A stretch of 64,000 bases of DNA from Bacillota bacterium (lineage in GTDB: Bacteria > Bacillota > JADQBR01). Made by a program: the position numbers and the translations under genes. Positions within the stretch are counted from its first letter, which is position 1; every line of letters starts with the position of its first letter. This document shows positions 50,944-60,491 of the stretch, one piece after another. Location: the NCBI GenBank assembly GCA_016278515.1, contig JADQBR010000036.1, positions 62,001-126,000 of the forward strand, read 5' to 3'. The notes beneath the pieces are model-generated. The model saw nothing but the letters and a program-made list of their open reading frames with translations. It did not search any database and was not told the origin of the DNA.

Positions 50944-52074
50944 CTATACTGACTCTCTTTTCACTGTGACTGCGACCTTAAAAAGTATAGTAAGTATTAA
51001 AAAACCTATTGCCCAGACACCAATACTTATCATCATTTCCGGAATTGTCGGCATATAGGTGGCAACTCTTTCAAAAGAAGTCAGCACAAAACCTCCAGCG
51101 ATAAAACCTAGGCCTTTCTCCAACCATAACGATACAAATACCGCTATACAGGCCGCTATCAGTGCATTGCTGTTGCTTCGGCTATTACGATTAAGCAAGA
51201 TAATCAGAGCCCCTACAGCCAACAACGCAGAAAGCCACATATAAGGAATCTGAAATAGATGCTTTAAGCTAAGCATATGTCCCGGCACCTGACTATAGAA
51301 ACCAGTGAATACCTCAAGCAACACAAAGAACACAGTGATAACCATGGCATAAGTAACAACAGTTACTAGTTTTTGCAATACCTGCTTATCAACTTCAAAG
51401 CTACTTACCCGGTTCATAATTAAACAGAGAATGATCAACAGGGCCGGCCCCGCCGCAAAAGCAGAAGCCAGAAAACGAGCCGCCGTAAGTGCTGTGAACC
51501 AATAATGTCTCCCCCCCAGTCCTGCATATAGAAAACCGGTTACGGTATGAATACTAACCGCCCAGGGAATAGACATATAAATCAAGGGCTTAACCCATCT
51601 GGGAGGAGGCACGTCTTTCCGTTCCGACTCCAACATGTTCCAACCTATTAAGATGTTAAGCAGCAAGTAGCCGCCCAATACCATCATATCCCAAAACATT
51701 ACCGAGTTTGGTGTGGGATAACGCAATATATTTAAGAGGCGTTGAGGTTGACCCAAGTCAACGATAATAAACAGCATACACATTACAACTGCAGCAACAG
51801 CTAGGAATTCACCGAATACGGTTACCCTGCCAAACTCCTTCTGATTATGAAGATAATATGGTATCACTACCATAACCGCTGATGCCGCTACACCCACAAG
51901 AAAGGTGAATTGTCCAATATACAGCCCCCAGGACACATCCCGGGTTAATCCGGTGACTGTTAATCCGCTGCGAAACTGCCATAAGTAGCTGCTCATACCA
52001 AGGCCTATCAAAACCAGCAGGAAAGTTACCCAGCGCCAATAAGTTTTATCTCCCGATAATGCTTTATGAAGCAT
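50944..52074 (-). CDS. dsrP: DsrP, NrfD-type membrane subunit
   Basis: A 376-residue NrfD/PsrC-family membrane protein with about ten helices. It interacts with menaquinone and with the DsrO iron-sulfur protein. VSWGLYIGQFTFLVGVAASA and VPGHMLSLKHLFQIPYMWLS are recognisable family parts. It is separated from dsrO by 12 bases. Whether it oxidises or reduces quinone is not settled for the family. Confidence 0.92.
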   Translation of the reverse strand: MLHKALSGDKTYWRWVTFLLVLIGLGMSSYLWQFRSGLTVTGLTRDVSWGLYIGQFTFLVGVAASAVMVVIPYYLHNQKEFGRVTVFGEFLAVAAVVMCMLFIIVDLGQPQRLLNILRYPTPNSVMFWDMMVLGGYLLLNILIGWNMLESERKDVPPPRWVKPLIYMSIPWAVSIHTVTGFLYAGLGGRHYWFTALTAARFLASAFAAGPALLIILCLIMNRVSSFEVDKQVLQKLVTVVTYAMVITVFFVLLEVFTGFYSQVPGHMLSLKHLFQIPYMWLSALLAVGALIILLNRNSRSNSNALIAACIAVFVSLWLEKGLGFIAGGFVLTSFERVATYMPTIPEMMISIGVWAIGFLILTILFKVAVTVKRESV

Positions 52075-52086
52075 ATTTAACCACCC

Positions 52087-52845
52087 TTATACTAAGTAGT
52101 AAATGTTTGGCCCAGTTCCCAATCCCGGCCTGCGCCGGATACTGTAACGGGAATTAAGCATCTTCCAAATGTGAGATTTCTCATCATTTAAATCGCCAAA
52201 GACCAAAGCATCGTTAACTTCCACACAAGCCGGTTGTTTGCCGGCAGCAAGCCTTTCCGCACAGAAATTGCACTTTTCAACCACGCCCCTTTGTCGCAAA
52301 GGATAATCCGGATTCGGTTCCTTAACATAAGGACGTGGGTCCATGAAATTGAAACTTCTGGCGCCAAAGGGGCAAGCCGCCATACAGTACCGGCATCCGA
52401 TACATCGGTGATAATCCATCATCACAATTCCATCTTCCCTTTTAAAAGTAGCTCCAGTTGGACAGACCCGAACACAAGGTGCATTGTCGCAATGATTGCA
52501 AAGCACCGGGAACAGACTGTTTAGAAAAGATTCGTTCAAATAAGGATGTTTCTGGTCGGCAAAGCTTTTTTCGTAAGGTTCCCCCCAGATCCACTTAACC
52601 GCTTCCTCCTGCAGCTCGATCTTAGGTACATTATGTACCCTGTGGCATGCAGCGGCTGCTTCTTCTATAACCTTGGGACCCTTTGTCGCCAATGCCTCCA
52701 TGTCCATCGCTATACCCCACCGGACAGTTCCTTCGGATAATTTATTCTTATCAATTCCCGCAAAGACATTGACAGTTGGAATCAGGGCTAGCCCGGATAG
52801 TGTTAATAGGCCGGCACCAATGAATTTTCTGCGATTGACAGTCAT
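52087..52845 (-). CDS. dsrO: DsrO, periplasmic iron-sulfur protein with Tat signal
   Basis: A 252-residue ferredoxin-like subunit. The N-terminus [20 protein letters not shown] has a twin-arginine signal, so the protein acts outside the membrane. Cysteine groups [33 protein letters not shown] and [16 protein letters not shown] could hold up to four [4Fe-4S] clusters. It overlaps dsrJ by four bases. It is expected to link DsrJ heme and DsrP. Confidence 0.93.
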   Translation of the reverse strand: MTVNRRKFIGAGLLTLSGLALIPTVNVFAGIDKNKLSEGTVRWGIAMDMEALATKGPKVIEEAAAACHRVHNVPKIELQEEAVKWIWGEPYEKSFADQKHPYLNESFLNSLFPVLCNHCDNAPCVRVCPTGATFKREDGIVMMDYHRCIGCRYCMAACPFGARSFNFMDPRPYVKEPNPDYPLRQRGVVEKCNFCAERLAAGKQPACVEVNDALVFGDLNDEKSHIWKMLNSRYSIRRRPGLGTGPNIYYLV

Positions 52846-53240
52846 AGCTGACTCTCCTTTGGCTCAGAATGGCAATTCCAACAATCAGGCTCCACGTTTA
52901 GAGAACTATGGCAGGTATCGCAAAAATCCGCCTTGTTAGTGTGGCATCCAAAACATGTTGCCTCCAAACTAATTTCATAAGTTTTTCCTGCATTATTGAT
53001 ATACGTCCTTCTGCTGTTTCGAACAACCTCGTTCCTCCAATCATCAAGCAACCGCATGTGCGAAGCTCTCATGTAGGATACGGATTCAACACACTCTTTT
53101 TCCTCCAGTTGCTCGATTTCAGGCGTCTCCACTTGGTATCCCAGCACAGGAGCCGACTGCCCCAAAGAGTACCAAAGTGGAAATGTAATTAAGATAAGAA
53201 AAATGATTAGTCCGGGAATGATTTTACCGGCATCATACAT
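52842..53240 (-). CDS. dsrJ: DsrJ, membrane-anchored triheme cytochrome c
   Basis: An approximately 132-residue cytochrome. An N-terminal membrane anchor ([20 protein letters not shown]) leads to a periplasmic domain with three heme-binding motifs CFGCH, CDTCH and CWNCH close together near the C-terminus. Heme attachment outside the cell membrane requires a cytochrome c maturation system not visible here. I use the ATG at 53240; a GTG at 53246 is possible. Full DsrJOP sets are more typical of Gram-negative sulfate reducers than of Bacillota. Confidence 0.93.
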   Translation of the reverse strand: MYDAGKIIPGLIIFLILITFPLWYSLGQSAPVLGYQVETPEIEQLEEKECVESVSYMRASHMRLLDDWRNEVVRNSRRTYINNAGKTYEISLEATCFGCHTNKADFCDTCHSSLNVEPDCWNCHSEPKESQL

Positions 53241-53282
53241 AACCACCAGACTCCTTTAAGTATTTAAGTCCCTTTTCCACAG

Positions 53283-54875
53283 TTATTCGAAACTCTGCAT
53301 TCTTAGGTCAAGGGTTCTTTCCTTTTCCCCTCGCATTACCAAGGCATTACCTACTAATTCATGCACTCCGCTTACTGCTACTCCAGGAACCCAATAGTCC
53401 ATAAGCGAAGGCAAAACAGCCCTATCAATTGCACAAATACAGGAAAGAAGGTTTACCCCGTGTTTATCATGGACATGCCTTACTGCATTAGCCCGCGGCA
53501 AGCCTCCAGCCATACGCATTTCCATAAACTCATCAGTATTGAGACCTGAACCGCTGCCACAGCAAAATGTTTCTTCTTTAATAGTGTTCTCAGGCATTTC
53601 GAAGAAATTATTGCATACATGGTTGAGAATATAGCGAGGTTCTTCAATAAGTCCCATGGCTCGCGAAACATTACAAGAATCATGAAAAGTTACTCTAAGC
53701 TGGTCATTCCGACTGGAATCCAGCTTGATTGCGTTATGTTTTATCAAATCGCTGGTAAATTCGGTGATATGAACCATCTTAGTAGATTTAGCATTTTCAA
53801 ACCTAGTACCCGTTACTGGAGACACCGGCTGTTCCATAAAACCCGCCGGTCCATTCATAGTATCCATGTATTGGTGGATAACGCGCCACATATGCCCACA
53901 TTCACCGCCTAAAATCCACTTGGCTCCCAAGCGCTCCGCTTCTGCATACATTTTTGAATTCAACCTCTTCATCATTTCATGGGAGTTGAATAGACCGAAA
54001 TTGCCTCCCTCTGACGCATATGTGCTTAACGTATAGTCCAGCCCTAATTCATGGAACAGCATCAAGTAACCCATCATCGTATATGTTCCAGGGTCCGCAA
54101 ATACGTCTCCTGAAGGTGCAATAAACAAAATTTCTGCGCCTTTCCTATTAATTGTCGGTTCAATTTTAATACCCGTAACTTCTTTGATATCATCTACGCA
54201 AAAATCAATCATATCAACCAAGGCGTGAGGTTGAATGCCTAAGTGATTACCTGTGCGATAACAATTTGCTGCAGGGGACGTAATCCAATCGATGTTACAA
54301 CCTATTAAATTGAGCAGCTCCCTGCCTATGATAGTAATTTCTGCTGTATCAATACCATAGGGACAAAATAATGAACAGCGTCTGCATTCGGTGCATTGAA
54401 AGAAATAATAAAACCATTCTTTTATAACATCTTCTGTTAGCTCCCTGGCGCCGGCAAATTTGCCTAAAATTTTTCCAGCCATTGTGAAATCTTTACGGTA
54501 AACAGATCTTAACAGTTCTGCCCGCAGTACCGGCATGTTTTTTGGATCACCGGTGCCAAGATAGAAATGACATTTATCGGCACAAGCCCCACAGCGCACA
54601 CAGATATCCATAAAGAGGCGCAATGAACGAAACTTGTGCAGACGTTCTCTCAGTCCTTCAAAAATAATTTCTTTCCAGTTCTCAGGAAGTTTCCAGTCCT
54701 CATCACTGGGAGACCACTTCCGAGGATTTGGCAGTCCTAAAGACTTAAGACTGTCAGGTTTGGATGCATAGCACCACGTTCCTGACCTAAACTGTGGTTT
54801 CGTATCCATCCAATCTCTTTCTGGCGGATTATATGATATTTTCGCCAATTCCTCCGGTTTAGGAGTTGAGGCCAT
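53283..54875 (-). CDS. dsrK: DsrK, HdrD-like catalytic iron-sulfur subunit
   Basis: A 530-residue cytoplasmic subunit that takes electrons from DsrM and reduces the DsrC trisulfide. Two ferredoxin-type motifs, CVRCGACADKCHFY and CTECRRCSLFCPYG, and a CCG region (DSCNVSRAMG with FCCGSGSG) fit DsrK. The terminal cysteine pair of the CCG domain reads SCICAIDRA, a C-x-C, where the second copy in this window has ACSNCKG, a C-x-x-C. It follows the RsbRD-domain gene by 23 bases. Confidence 0.92.
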   Translation of the reverse strand: MASTPKPEELAKISYNPPERDWMDTKPQFRSGTWCYASKPDSLKSLGLPNPRKWSPSDEDWKLPENWKEIIFEGLRERLHKFRSLRLFMDICVRCGACADKCHFYLGTGDPKNMPVLRAELLRSVYRKDFTMAGKILGKFAGARELTEDVIKEWFYYFFQCTECRRCSLFCPYGIDTAEITIIGRELLNLIGCNIDWITSPAANCYRTGNHLGIQPHALVDMIDFCVDDIKEVTGIKIEPTINRKGAEILFIAPSGDVFADPGTYTMMGYLMLFHELGLDYTLSTYASEGGNFGLFNSHEMMKRLNSKMYAEAERLGAKWILGGECGHMWRVIHQYMDTMNGPAGFMEQPVSPVTGTRFENAKSTKMVHITEFTSDLIKHNAIKLDSSRNDQLRVTFHDSCNVSRAMGLIEEPRYILNHVCNNFFEMPENTIKEETFCCGSGSGLNTDEFMEMRMAGGLPRANAVRHVHDKHGVNLLSCICAIDRAVLPSLMDYWVPGVAVSGVHELVGNALVMRGEKERTLDLRMQSFE

Positions 54876-54897
54876 GCTTAAACACCTGCCCTAAAAT

Positions 54898-55404
54898 CTA
54901 ATCTATTAGATTGGCCCTCTGAAGCAGCCTGAAGTTGTTCCTCTTAACCTCTTCTACTCGATTTGCATAGATTTTTTCTCGACAATCATGATAAACATCT
55001 ACAGCAACAAGCAGCAGTCCATCTATCTGACGCTCCAACTGAATTAATTCTTCGCTGCCGAGTACGTCCTTACCAAGCTCTCCAATTAATTCATTCCTAA
55101 TAATATCCTTTAAACTGAACATAAAAGATAGTCCTTGAGATGGTGCCGTACTTTGCACTACCATTACCCGAATAATATCTTCCAGGGATGCACTCATTTT
55201 ATCGTCCTCGTCATTATCAAGGAGATGATTATAGATACCCTGCAATCCATCATAAATCTTTGTACCCACCGGATTGGCAAAAGGGTCTTTCTCACTGCTA
55301 AAGAAATTGCCCGTTTGCTGTGGGTACATCTGCTTAATTAAAGCGTAAAACCATTTTCTCAACACATCAGCTTCTTTATCTGACAGCAGCGTCTGAATAT
55401 GCAC
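54898..55404 (-). CDS. RsbRD_N-domain-like protein in the dsr operon
   Basis: A 168-residue helical protein similar in layout to the N-terminal sensor domain of RsbR/RsbRD-type proteins (VLRKWFYALIKQMYPQQTGN, FANPVGTKIYDGLQGIYNHL, SAPSQGLSFMFSLKDIIRNEL in short parts). Proteins of this type occur beside dsr genes in several sulfate reducers, but their role is unknown. There is no STAS domain, so it is not a stressosome subunit. The GTG start at 55404 follows a GGATG site. It may be an assembly factor or sensor for DsrK, which is the next gene; this is inference. Confidence 0.65.
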   Translation of the reverse strand: MHIQTLLSDKEADVLRKWFYALIKQMYPQQTGNFFSSEKDPFANPVGTKIYDGLQGIYNHLLDNDEDDKMSASLEDIIRVMVVQSTAPSQGLSFMFSLKDIIRNELIGELGKDVLGSEELIQLERQIDGLLLVAVDVYHDCREKIYANRVEEVKRNNFRLLQRANLID

Positions 55405-55422
55405 TGTTTCACATCCTTTGCT

Positions 55423-57096
55423 CTAACCACCGTAGTTAACAGCTAAAAGTCCGCCTTCCACAAACTTGACTTTGTTAAAACCATGCGCTTGTAAGATAAC
55501 AGCAGCTTCGTAGCTACGTGTTCCCAATTGGCACAGCGTTAATATTTCCCTGTCCGCAGGTAGTTCGTCAATCCGAGTGCGTAATTGGCCCAAGGGAATG
55601 GTCTTAACCCGTTGGTCGTCTACGGGAGTATCTGTTGTTTCCTCTTCCTGGCGCACATCCAAAACCATATAATCCCCGAACGACAGCAACTTATCTGCAA
55701 ATTCACCAGGCGACATGCCAACCGCCAGACCATTCAGCTTATTACTCAATACATTTGCAGCATGAATTGCTGTATCTATGGGTGAAGCAAAGGCCGGAGC
55801 ATACCCTAAGTCCAAACCAGAAATTTGTTCTACATTAGCTTTAAAGGTAATAGCTGCAGCCAAGACATCCAGCCTCTTAATCACCTCTCCGGTGCCTAAT
55901 ACTTGAGCTCCTATCAAGGTACCTTCCTCTTTATTAACCACCAGCTTAATAATAGCGTCTGCACTAAGTGGGTAGTAATGGGCCGTATCATGACCAGAGA
56001 TAAGAGCCGTAACCACTTCGTACCCTTCTTTTAGAGCCTCTGTTTCTGTGAGCCCGGCACGGCCGATATTCAGATCAAGCGCCTTTAAAACCGTAGTCCC
56101 TAAGACCCCGGGGAAAGTTTCTCCCATTCCCGCAATATTACTTCCGATAACCCTGCCGTGTTTGTTAGCCGTTGAAGCCAGGGGAACATAAGTCGGTTTT
56201 CCGGTAACAATGTGCGTATTCTCTATACAGTCTCCACCGGCAAAGATACTGGTATCCGATGTCCGCAGTTGGCTGTCTACAGCTATAGCACCGGTAGGAC
56301 CCAAGTAAAGGCCGGCATCCTCTGCTAAATCAACCATCGGTCGCACTCCCACTGCTACCACTGCCGCCTCTGCTGGAAGAGTACATTTTTCTGTTAAAAC
56401 CTGTTCAAGTTTTTCATGACCTGAAAACCCAGTTAAGGACTGGCCACAAATCACTTTTACCTTATGTCTTTCCAAGTGGCGCTTTACCAAACTTGCCATT
56501 TCAGGATCAAAAAGCCCTGACAGAAGCTGTTTTTCCTTTTCCACCACTGTGATGTTTCTCTTGCGACCGTGAAGAGCATCTACTAATTCCAAGCCTATCA
56601 ACCCTCCACCAACAATCACTATATCCTCTATCTTTTGCCGCATTTGCTTCTGCAGCTTTGCCGCATCTTCGGGATGGTGCATATTGTAGATACCGGGAAG
56701 ATCATTACCCGGAACCAACAGCTTCACCGGACGTGAACCAGTAGCCAATACTAAATAGTCGTAAGCAACTATGTCCTTTCCTCCATCAACTACTTCTAAA
56801 AGCACTTCTTTTTTTTCTCGATCTATTGATACTGCTTTTGTGCGTCCTCGAATAACAACGTCCTTTTCCTGCAAAAAATAATTTGCATCACGAACTATTC
56901 CTGCTGATGTTTTGGTCAACCCAGCCAACTCCGGTACCAATCCTCCTAAATAGAGAGGTAAACCGCAGCTACCATAACTAAACCAGCTGTCCTGCTCTAT
57001 AATCGTAATCTGAGCATCCGGCAGCAGACGCCGGGCCCGTGCTGCAGCCTTGGGCCCGGTAGCCACCCCGCCAATCACAACAATCTTAAGCGACAT
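55423..57096 (-). CDS. CoA-disulfide reductase with C-terminal rhodanese domain (Npsr-like)
   Basis: A 557-residue flavoprotein with a rhodanese domain at residues 460-557. The FAD site (VVIGGVATGPKAAARARRL), active-site C in WFSYGSCGLPLYLGG, NAD site (VIVGGGLIGLELVDALHG) and FAGGDCIENTH motif mark a CoA-disulfide/persulfide reductase. The rhodanese loop carries its C in LTLCQLGTRSYEA. Homologues reduce CoA-persulfide or polysulfide with NAD(P)H. Placed nine bases after dsrC, it could supply or remove sulfane sulfur or offer an NADH route to sulfide chemistry. This is an unusual member of a dsr operon. Confidence 0.88.
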   Translation of the reverse strand: MSLKIVVIGGVATGPKAAARARRLLPDAQITIIEQDSWFSYGSCGLPLYLGGLVPELAGLTKTSAGIVRDANYFLQEKDVVIRGRTKAVSIDREKKEVLLEVVDGGKDIVAYDYLVLATGSRPVKLLVPGNDLPGIYNMHHPEDAAKLQKQMRQKIEDIVIVGGGLIGLELVDALHGRKRNITVVEKEKQLLSGLFDPEMASLVKRHLERHKVKVICGQSLTGFSGHEKLEQVLTEKCTLPAEAAVVAVGVRPMVDLAEDAGLYLGPTGAIAVDSQLRTSDTSIFAGGDCIENTHIVTGKPTYVPLASTANKHGRVIGSNIAGMGETFPGVLGTTVLKALDLNIGRAGLTETEALKEGYEVVTALISGHDTAHYYPLSADAIIKLVVNKEEGTLIGAQVLGTGEVIKRLDVLAAAITFKANVEQISGLDLGYAPAFASPIDTAIHAANVLSNKLNGLAVGMSPGEFADKLLSFGDYMVLDVRQEEETTDTPVDDQRVKTIPLGQLRTRIDELPADREILTLCQLGTRSYEAAVILQAHGFNKVKFVEGGLLAVNYGG

Positions 57097-57104
57097 AATA
57101 CCAC

Positions 57105-57419
57105 CTACACACAGCCGGTTGGTTTAGGAAGCCCGGCAATCTTACATGCGCCTTTTGCAGGGCCGCTAGGAAACAACTCGTAAATATCTTTTAACGGATA
57201 CCCTGTATCTTTACACAGCTTACGAACCATTGGAGCAATACCGTATTCAAAATAATAATTCCGCAGATAGTTAACAACTTTCCAGTGATCTTCCGTCAAT
57301 TCCTCGACCTCTTCAGTTTTTGCCAAGTAAGCAGCAACTGCTTCATTCCACAAGTCAGGTTCAACGATGAAACCGTCCTCATCCACTTCAAATACCTTTC
57401 CGTCTATTTCAAAACTCAT
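57105..57419 (-). CDS. dsrC: DsrC, sulfur-carrier substrate of DsrAB
   Basis: A 104-residue DsrC. The C-terminal arm GPAKGACKIAGLPKPTGCV carries both conserved cysteines, 11 residues apart (penultimate and upstream). With both present it can form the DsrC trisulfide during sulfite reduction, unlike TusE-type proteins with only one. A helical swivel of DHWKVVNYLRNYYFEYGIAPMVRKLCKDTGYPL, read in parts, precedes it. The ATG at 57419 has a GGGGGTGG site. It is separated from the 53-aa gene by 76 bases. Confidence 0.95.
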   Translation of the reverse strand: MSFEIDGKVFEVDEDGFIVEPDLWNEAVAAYLAKTEEVEELTEDHWKVVNYLRNYYFEYGIAPMVRKLCKDTGYPLKDIYELFPSGPAKGACKIAGLPKPTGCV

Positions 57420-57495
57420 TAGGCCACCCCCATAGAATATATATACTCAACTTCAATCCTGCTCCTCCGGTTAAGCAATCAATCTAAAGTATTAA

Positions 57496-57657
57496 CTATT
57501 CGTTATAGCTTGCAATATCTGCTTTGACAGCTTCTAGAGCCATAGTTATCCCTTCAGCAACCCCTTTTTTATATTCATTGGATTTATAATCCTCCAATTC
57601 GTTAACTATGGCTTCATACGCCTGAATAGTCTTCACCAGAGCTTCTTTAAGTAACAT
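57496..57657 (-). CDS. Unannotated 53-aa protein between dsrD and dsrC
   Basis: A 53-codon gene, below the length cut-off of the usual ORF search. It reads MLLKEALVKTIQAYEAIVNE then LEDYKSNEYKKGVAEGITM and ends KADIASYNE with TAG at 57496. A GGGAG ribosome-binding site lies nine bases before the ATG at 57657. It is strongly helical, with alternating acidic and hydrophobic residues and no cysteines. Its position inside the dsrABD-dsrC run with matching codon style makes it likely real. Function unknown; a DsrC or DsrAB partner is inference. Confidence 0.75.
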   Translation of the reverse strand: MLLKEALVKTIQAYEAIVNELEDYKSNEYKKGVAEGITMALEAVKADIASYNE

Positions 57658-57700
57658 TAATCCACACTCCCGATTTTCTCTGCTTCAAAGGTATAGTTAA

Positions 57701-57904
57701 CTACTTTTCTTTTAGTTTCACAAATGATGTGCCTATATAGAGAAATTCAATAATGTCTTCTTTGGCCAATTCGTTAATTACCTTATCTACCTCTCTTTTA
57801 CGCACGCCAACGGCATTGGCAACCTCCCTGTTCTTTGCCTTATCAACCTTGCTTAGATATTCCAGGACTTTCTCTTTTAGTTCTTCTTGGGAAATTTCAG
57901 TCAT
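57701..57904 (-). CDS. dsrD: DsrD, winged-helix protein of reductive dsr loci
   Basis: A 67-residue winged-helix protein (LKEKVLEYLSKVDKAKNREVA, VGVRKREVDKVINELAKEDI). DsrD is linked to reductive-type dsrAB and is reported to enhance DsrAB activity. It is 15 bases after dsrB with a GGGGGAAC site. Its presence, and the absence of dsrEFH and dsrL, argue for sulfite reduction and not sulfur oxidation. Confidence 0.95.
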   Translation of the reverse strand: MTEISQEELKEKVLEYLSKVDKAKNREVANAVGVRKREVDKVINELAKEDIIEFLYIGTSFVKLKEK

Positions 57905-57919
57905 AATCGTTCCCCCTAA

Positions 57920-58996
57920 CTATTTGGTATATTTGAAATTACTGGTACTCCTAAAGGTGGGCACGGAAAATTTAAAGTCATCAATATGCTTATCTGTAAA
58001 GGGCAGCCCAGCAATCTCGAAGAATTTCTCCCAACCAATTCTCTCAATCCATTCGCCATATCTTTCGCCTTTTTTAGCATTCTGAATCCAGACATCTACC
58101 AGATTTCGTACTGCCTCTACCAGCTCATCCCATCTGGGTGGGTTGTTGGGTAACCAAGGAATTGCCAACCGCGAAAACGTCGGGCCGGACCGAGAGTTGG
58201 AAACTTTACCGCCAACAAATATAGCAAGGCCGTCATTTTCTGGATCCATTATTTTCATAGATGGACAGACTGTATAACAGTTGCCGCAGTACATGCACTT
58301 CTCTTCATTGACTATTACACTTTTAGCTTTAGGGTTTGGTCTAATAGCACCCGTTGGACATGAAGCAATAAGGTTAGGTATTTCACAGTTTTTACTAACG
58401 CCTTCATCATCAATTCTGGGTACTGTACGATGTATACCTACAAAGGCAATATCAGAGCAGTGTACGGCACCACACATATTAAGACAACAGGCCATGGATA
58501 TTTTTAGCTTTGCCGGTAAGTCATCAGCTTTGAAATAATCGTAAAGATCATCCATTACTGCCTTGACGGTACCGGATGCATCGGTCGCCGCGCTGTGGCA
58601 GTGAACCCAGCCTTGGGTATGGATAATATTGTTCAAGCTGTTGCCGGTACCTCCTATGGGCCAACCTCTTGCTTCCAATTCTCCTATCAAAGCGTTCATT
58701 TCATTAGAACTGTCAAGCAAAAACTCAATGTTGTGTCTGGAGGTAAAACGCAGGTGACCGTTACAATACTTATCTGCCAGATCAGCCATTTTGCGCAGGG
58801 TATCAATACCAATTAAACGGGGAGAACCCACACGAACTGTATATAGCTCATCACCTGTCTCACTGACATGCTTAAGTACTCCCGGTTTAACTCTCTCAAA
58901 GTACTTCCATTTTCCATAATTATCCTTAATAATCTGCGGCAGCATTTGCTCATAATGTGGAGGGCCAATATCGGTTTTTGCCATTGTTTTAACCAT
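57920..58996 (-). CDS. dsrB: DsrB, dissimilatory sulfite reductase beta subunit
   Basis: A 358-residue siroheme/[4Fe-4S] subunit. Siroheme-binding cysteines lie in [12 protein letters not shown], and an inserted ferredoxin domain shows [16 protein letters not shown] with [27 protein letters not shown] is a well conserved stretch. The ATG at 58996 overlaps the dsrA stop by eight bases. It forms an alpha2-beta2 complex with DsrA that reduces sulfite. Confidence 0.97.
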   Translation of the reverse strand: MVKTMAKTDIGPPHYEQMLPQIIKDNYGKWKYFERVKPGVLKHVSETGDELYTVRVGSPRLIGIDTLRKMADLADKYCNGHLRFTSRHNIEFLLDSSNEMNALIGELEARGWPIGGTGNSLNNIIHTQGWVHCHSAATDASGTVKAVMDDLYDYFKADDLPAKLKISMACCLNMCGAVHCSDIAFVGIHRTVPRIDDEGVSKNCEIPNLIASCPTGAIRPNPKAKSVIVNEEKCMYCGNCYTVCPSMKIMDPENDGLAIFVGGKVSNSRSGPTFSRLAIPWLPNNPPRWDELVEAVRNLVDVWIQNAKKGERYGEWIERIGWEKFFEIAGLPFTDKHIDDFKFSVPTFRSTSNFKYTK

Positions 58997-60242
58997 TTTT
59001 TATCTCCTTTCCTGCAGCTGCTTCCCCTAATGCGTCACCCTCACCCTTTTCTTTAGCCAGCTCTTCAGGCCACCAGAAGAAGTACGGGTTCGCCCTTGGA
59101 TGTTTAACCATTTGCGGCTGCGGCTTCAACCCTACTTCCTTTAAAAAGGTACGCATGCCTTTTCTATATATAAGTTCACCGATTCTTTCTCTAACCTTGC
59201 CGTTTTCATCCCACCATTCCCACATTTTATCTAGGAGGTCTTTCAATTCCACGTAGTCATCCTCTTTTTCCAATTTCATAAAGGGAACAATAACCCATGA
59301 TAAGAATGCAGACTGAACTAAAGTGGCTTTACCGCCTAGCAGAATGGTCGCACCCCGGTCTTTACCGATTTGGAGGGCTTTGGGCATTTTATTGATACAA
59401 TGCATACATCTTACGCAGTTCTCATCATCCACATTAAATGTCATCTGTTCTGCATCAAACGTACAAGCATCCGTTGGACATTTATCCACTACCAGTTCTT
59501 GGATTTCCAGTCCGTTTGCTGCATAATCTTTTACTGCGTCTTGATCGATCCCAATGACATCACGCCAAGTGCCTATTATTGACATATCTGCTCGGGCAAT
59601 TGAAGAAACACAATCATTAGCACATCCAGAGATCTTAATCTTAAACTTATAAGGCCACATTGGACGGTGTAATTCATTTTGAAATTGGTTTGTTAGATTA
59701 TGACAAAGATCCAGTGTGTCAAAGCAAGCGCTGCTGCAGCGAGCAGGACCAACACAGCAGGAAGGGGTTCGTAAATCGGAACCAGATCCTCCTAAATCCC
59801 ACCCATTGGCCGATAAATCATCAAAGCATGATTGCAGGTGCTCCGTTGGCGCTCCCAGCAGCACGACATCTCCAGTAGCGCCGTGAAAATTAGTGAGCCC
59901 GGAACCGTGTTTTTCCCAAACATCCGCTAAAGAACGTAATGCATCAGATGTATAGAACCAACCGGCTGGTTGATTGACACGAAAAGTATGAAATTCTTTA
60001 ACATTTGGAAATTCTTCGGGCATGTCACAGTATCTACCGATTACACCACCACCGTAACCTCTAACTCCAACTATACCCCCATGCTTCCAGTGAACTACTT
60101 TATCATTATAGGATTGTTCAAGGAGATTCAGCGCATCTTCCGCCATTTCACTGGTCTCAGCCTGTTTCTCCATCTGCTTGACAAAGCTTGGCCAGGGGCC
60201 CTTCTTCAATTCATCAAGCATCGGTCTCTTCTTATCCGACAT
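58989..60242 (-). CDS. dsrA: DsrA, dissimilatory sulfite reductase alpha subunit
   Basis: A 417-residue subunit of dissimilatory sulfite reductase. The siroheme-[4Fe-4S] cysteine pattern C-x5-C...C-x3-C is seen as [12 protein letters not shown] and [11 protein letters not shown] ferredoxin insertion carries DKCPTDAC and [30 protein letters not shown] and [20 protein letters not shown] are conserved regions. It follows the ferredoxin gene by 57 bases and overlaps dsrB. Confidence 0.97.
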   Translation of the reverse strand: MSDKKRPMLDELKKGPWPSFVKQMEKQAETSEMAEDALNLLEQSYNDKVVHWKHGGIVGVRGYGGGVIGRYCDMPEEFPNVKEFHTFRVNQPAGWFYTSDALRSLADVWEKHGSGLTNFHGATGDVVLLGAPTEHLQSCFDDLSANGWDLGGSGSDLRTPSCCVGPARCSSACFDTLDLCHNLTNQFQNELHRPMWPYKFKIKISGCANDCVSSIARADMSIIGTWRDVIGIDQDAVKDYAANGLEIQELVVDKCPTDACTFDAEQMTFNVDDENCVRCMHCINKMPKALQIGKDRGATILLGGKATLVQSAFLSWVIVPFMKLEKEDDYVELKDLLDKMWEWWDENGKVRERIGELIYRKGMRTFLKEVGLKPQPQMVKHPRANPYFFWWPEELAKEKGEGDALGEAAAGKEIKNG

Positions 60243-60299
60243 GTTTCAGCCACCTCTCCCTCAGTTTTATTCCTTAAGAAACATCATCCTTGTTTCCTG

Positions 60300-60491
60300 C
60301 TACAATTCCTGCAAAGAAACCGCCTGCTGCTCACACAGCTCTACACACGTTTCACAGCCTAAACATTCCGTTAGATCACCCACGACTTCAGCCTTACCGT
60401 CGTCGTCCATTGCCAATAACTCCTGCGCACAAGACCCAACACAATCTCCGCATCCCTCGCACTTATCCCTGTCAATGGTAATCATATACAC
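60300..60491 (-). CDS. 2x[4Fe-4S] ferredoxin upstream of dsrA
   Basis: A 63-residue ferredoxin with two [4Fe-4S] motifs, CEGCGDCVGSC and CLGCETCVELC. The second motif ends in CEQQ in place of the usual CP, so it is a slightly divergent clostridial type. A GTG at 60491 has GGAGGGG about 9 bases upstream. The location between the DsrK-like gene and dsrA suggests that it carries electrons to sulfite reductase. Confidence 0.92.
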   Translation of the reverse strand: MYMITIDRDKCEGCGDCVGSCAQELLAMDDDGKAEVVGDLTECLGCETCVELCEQQAVSLQEL

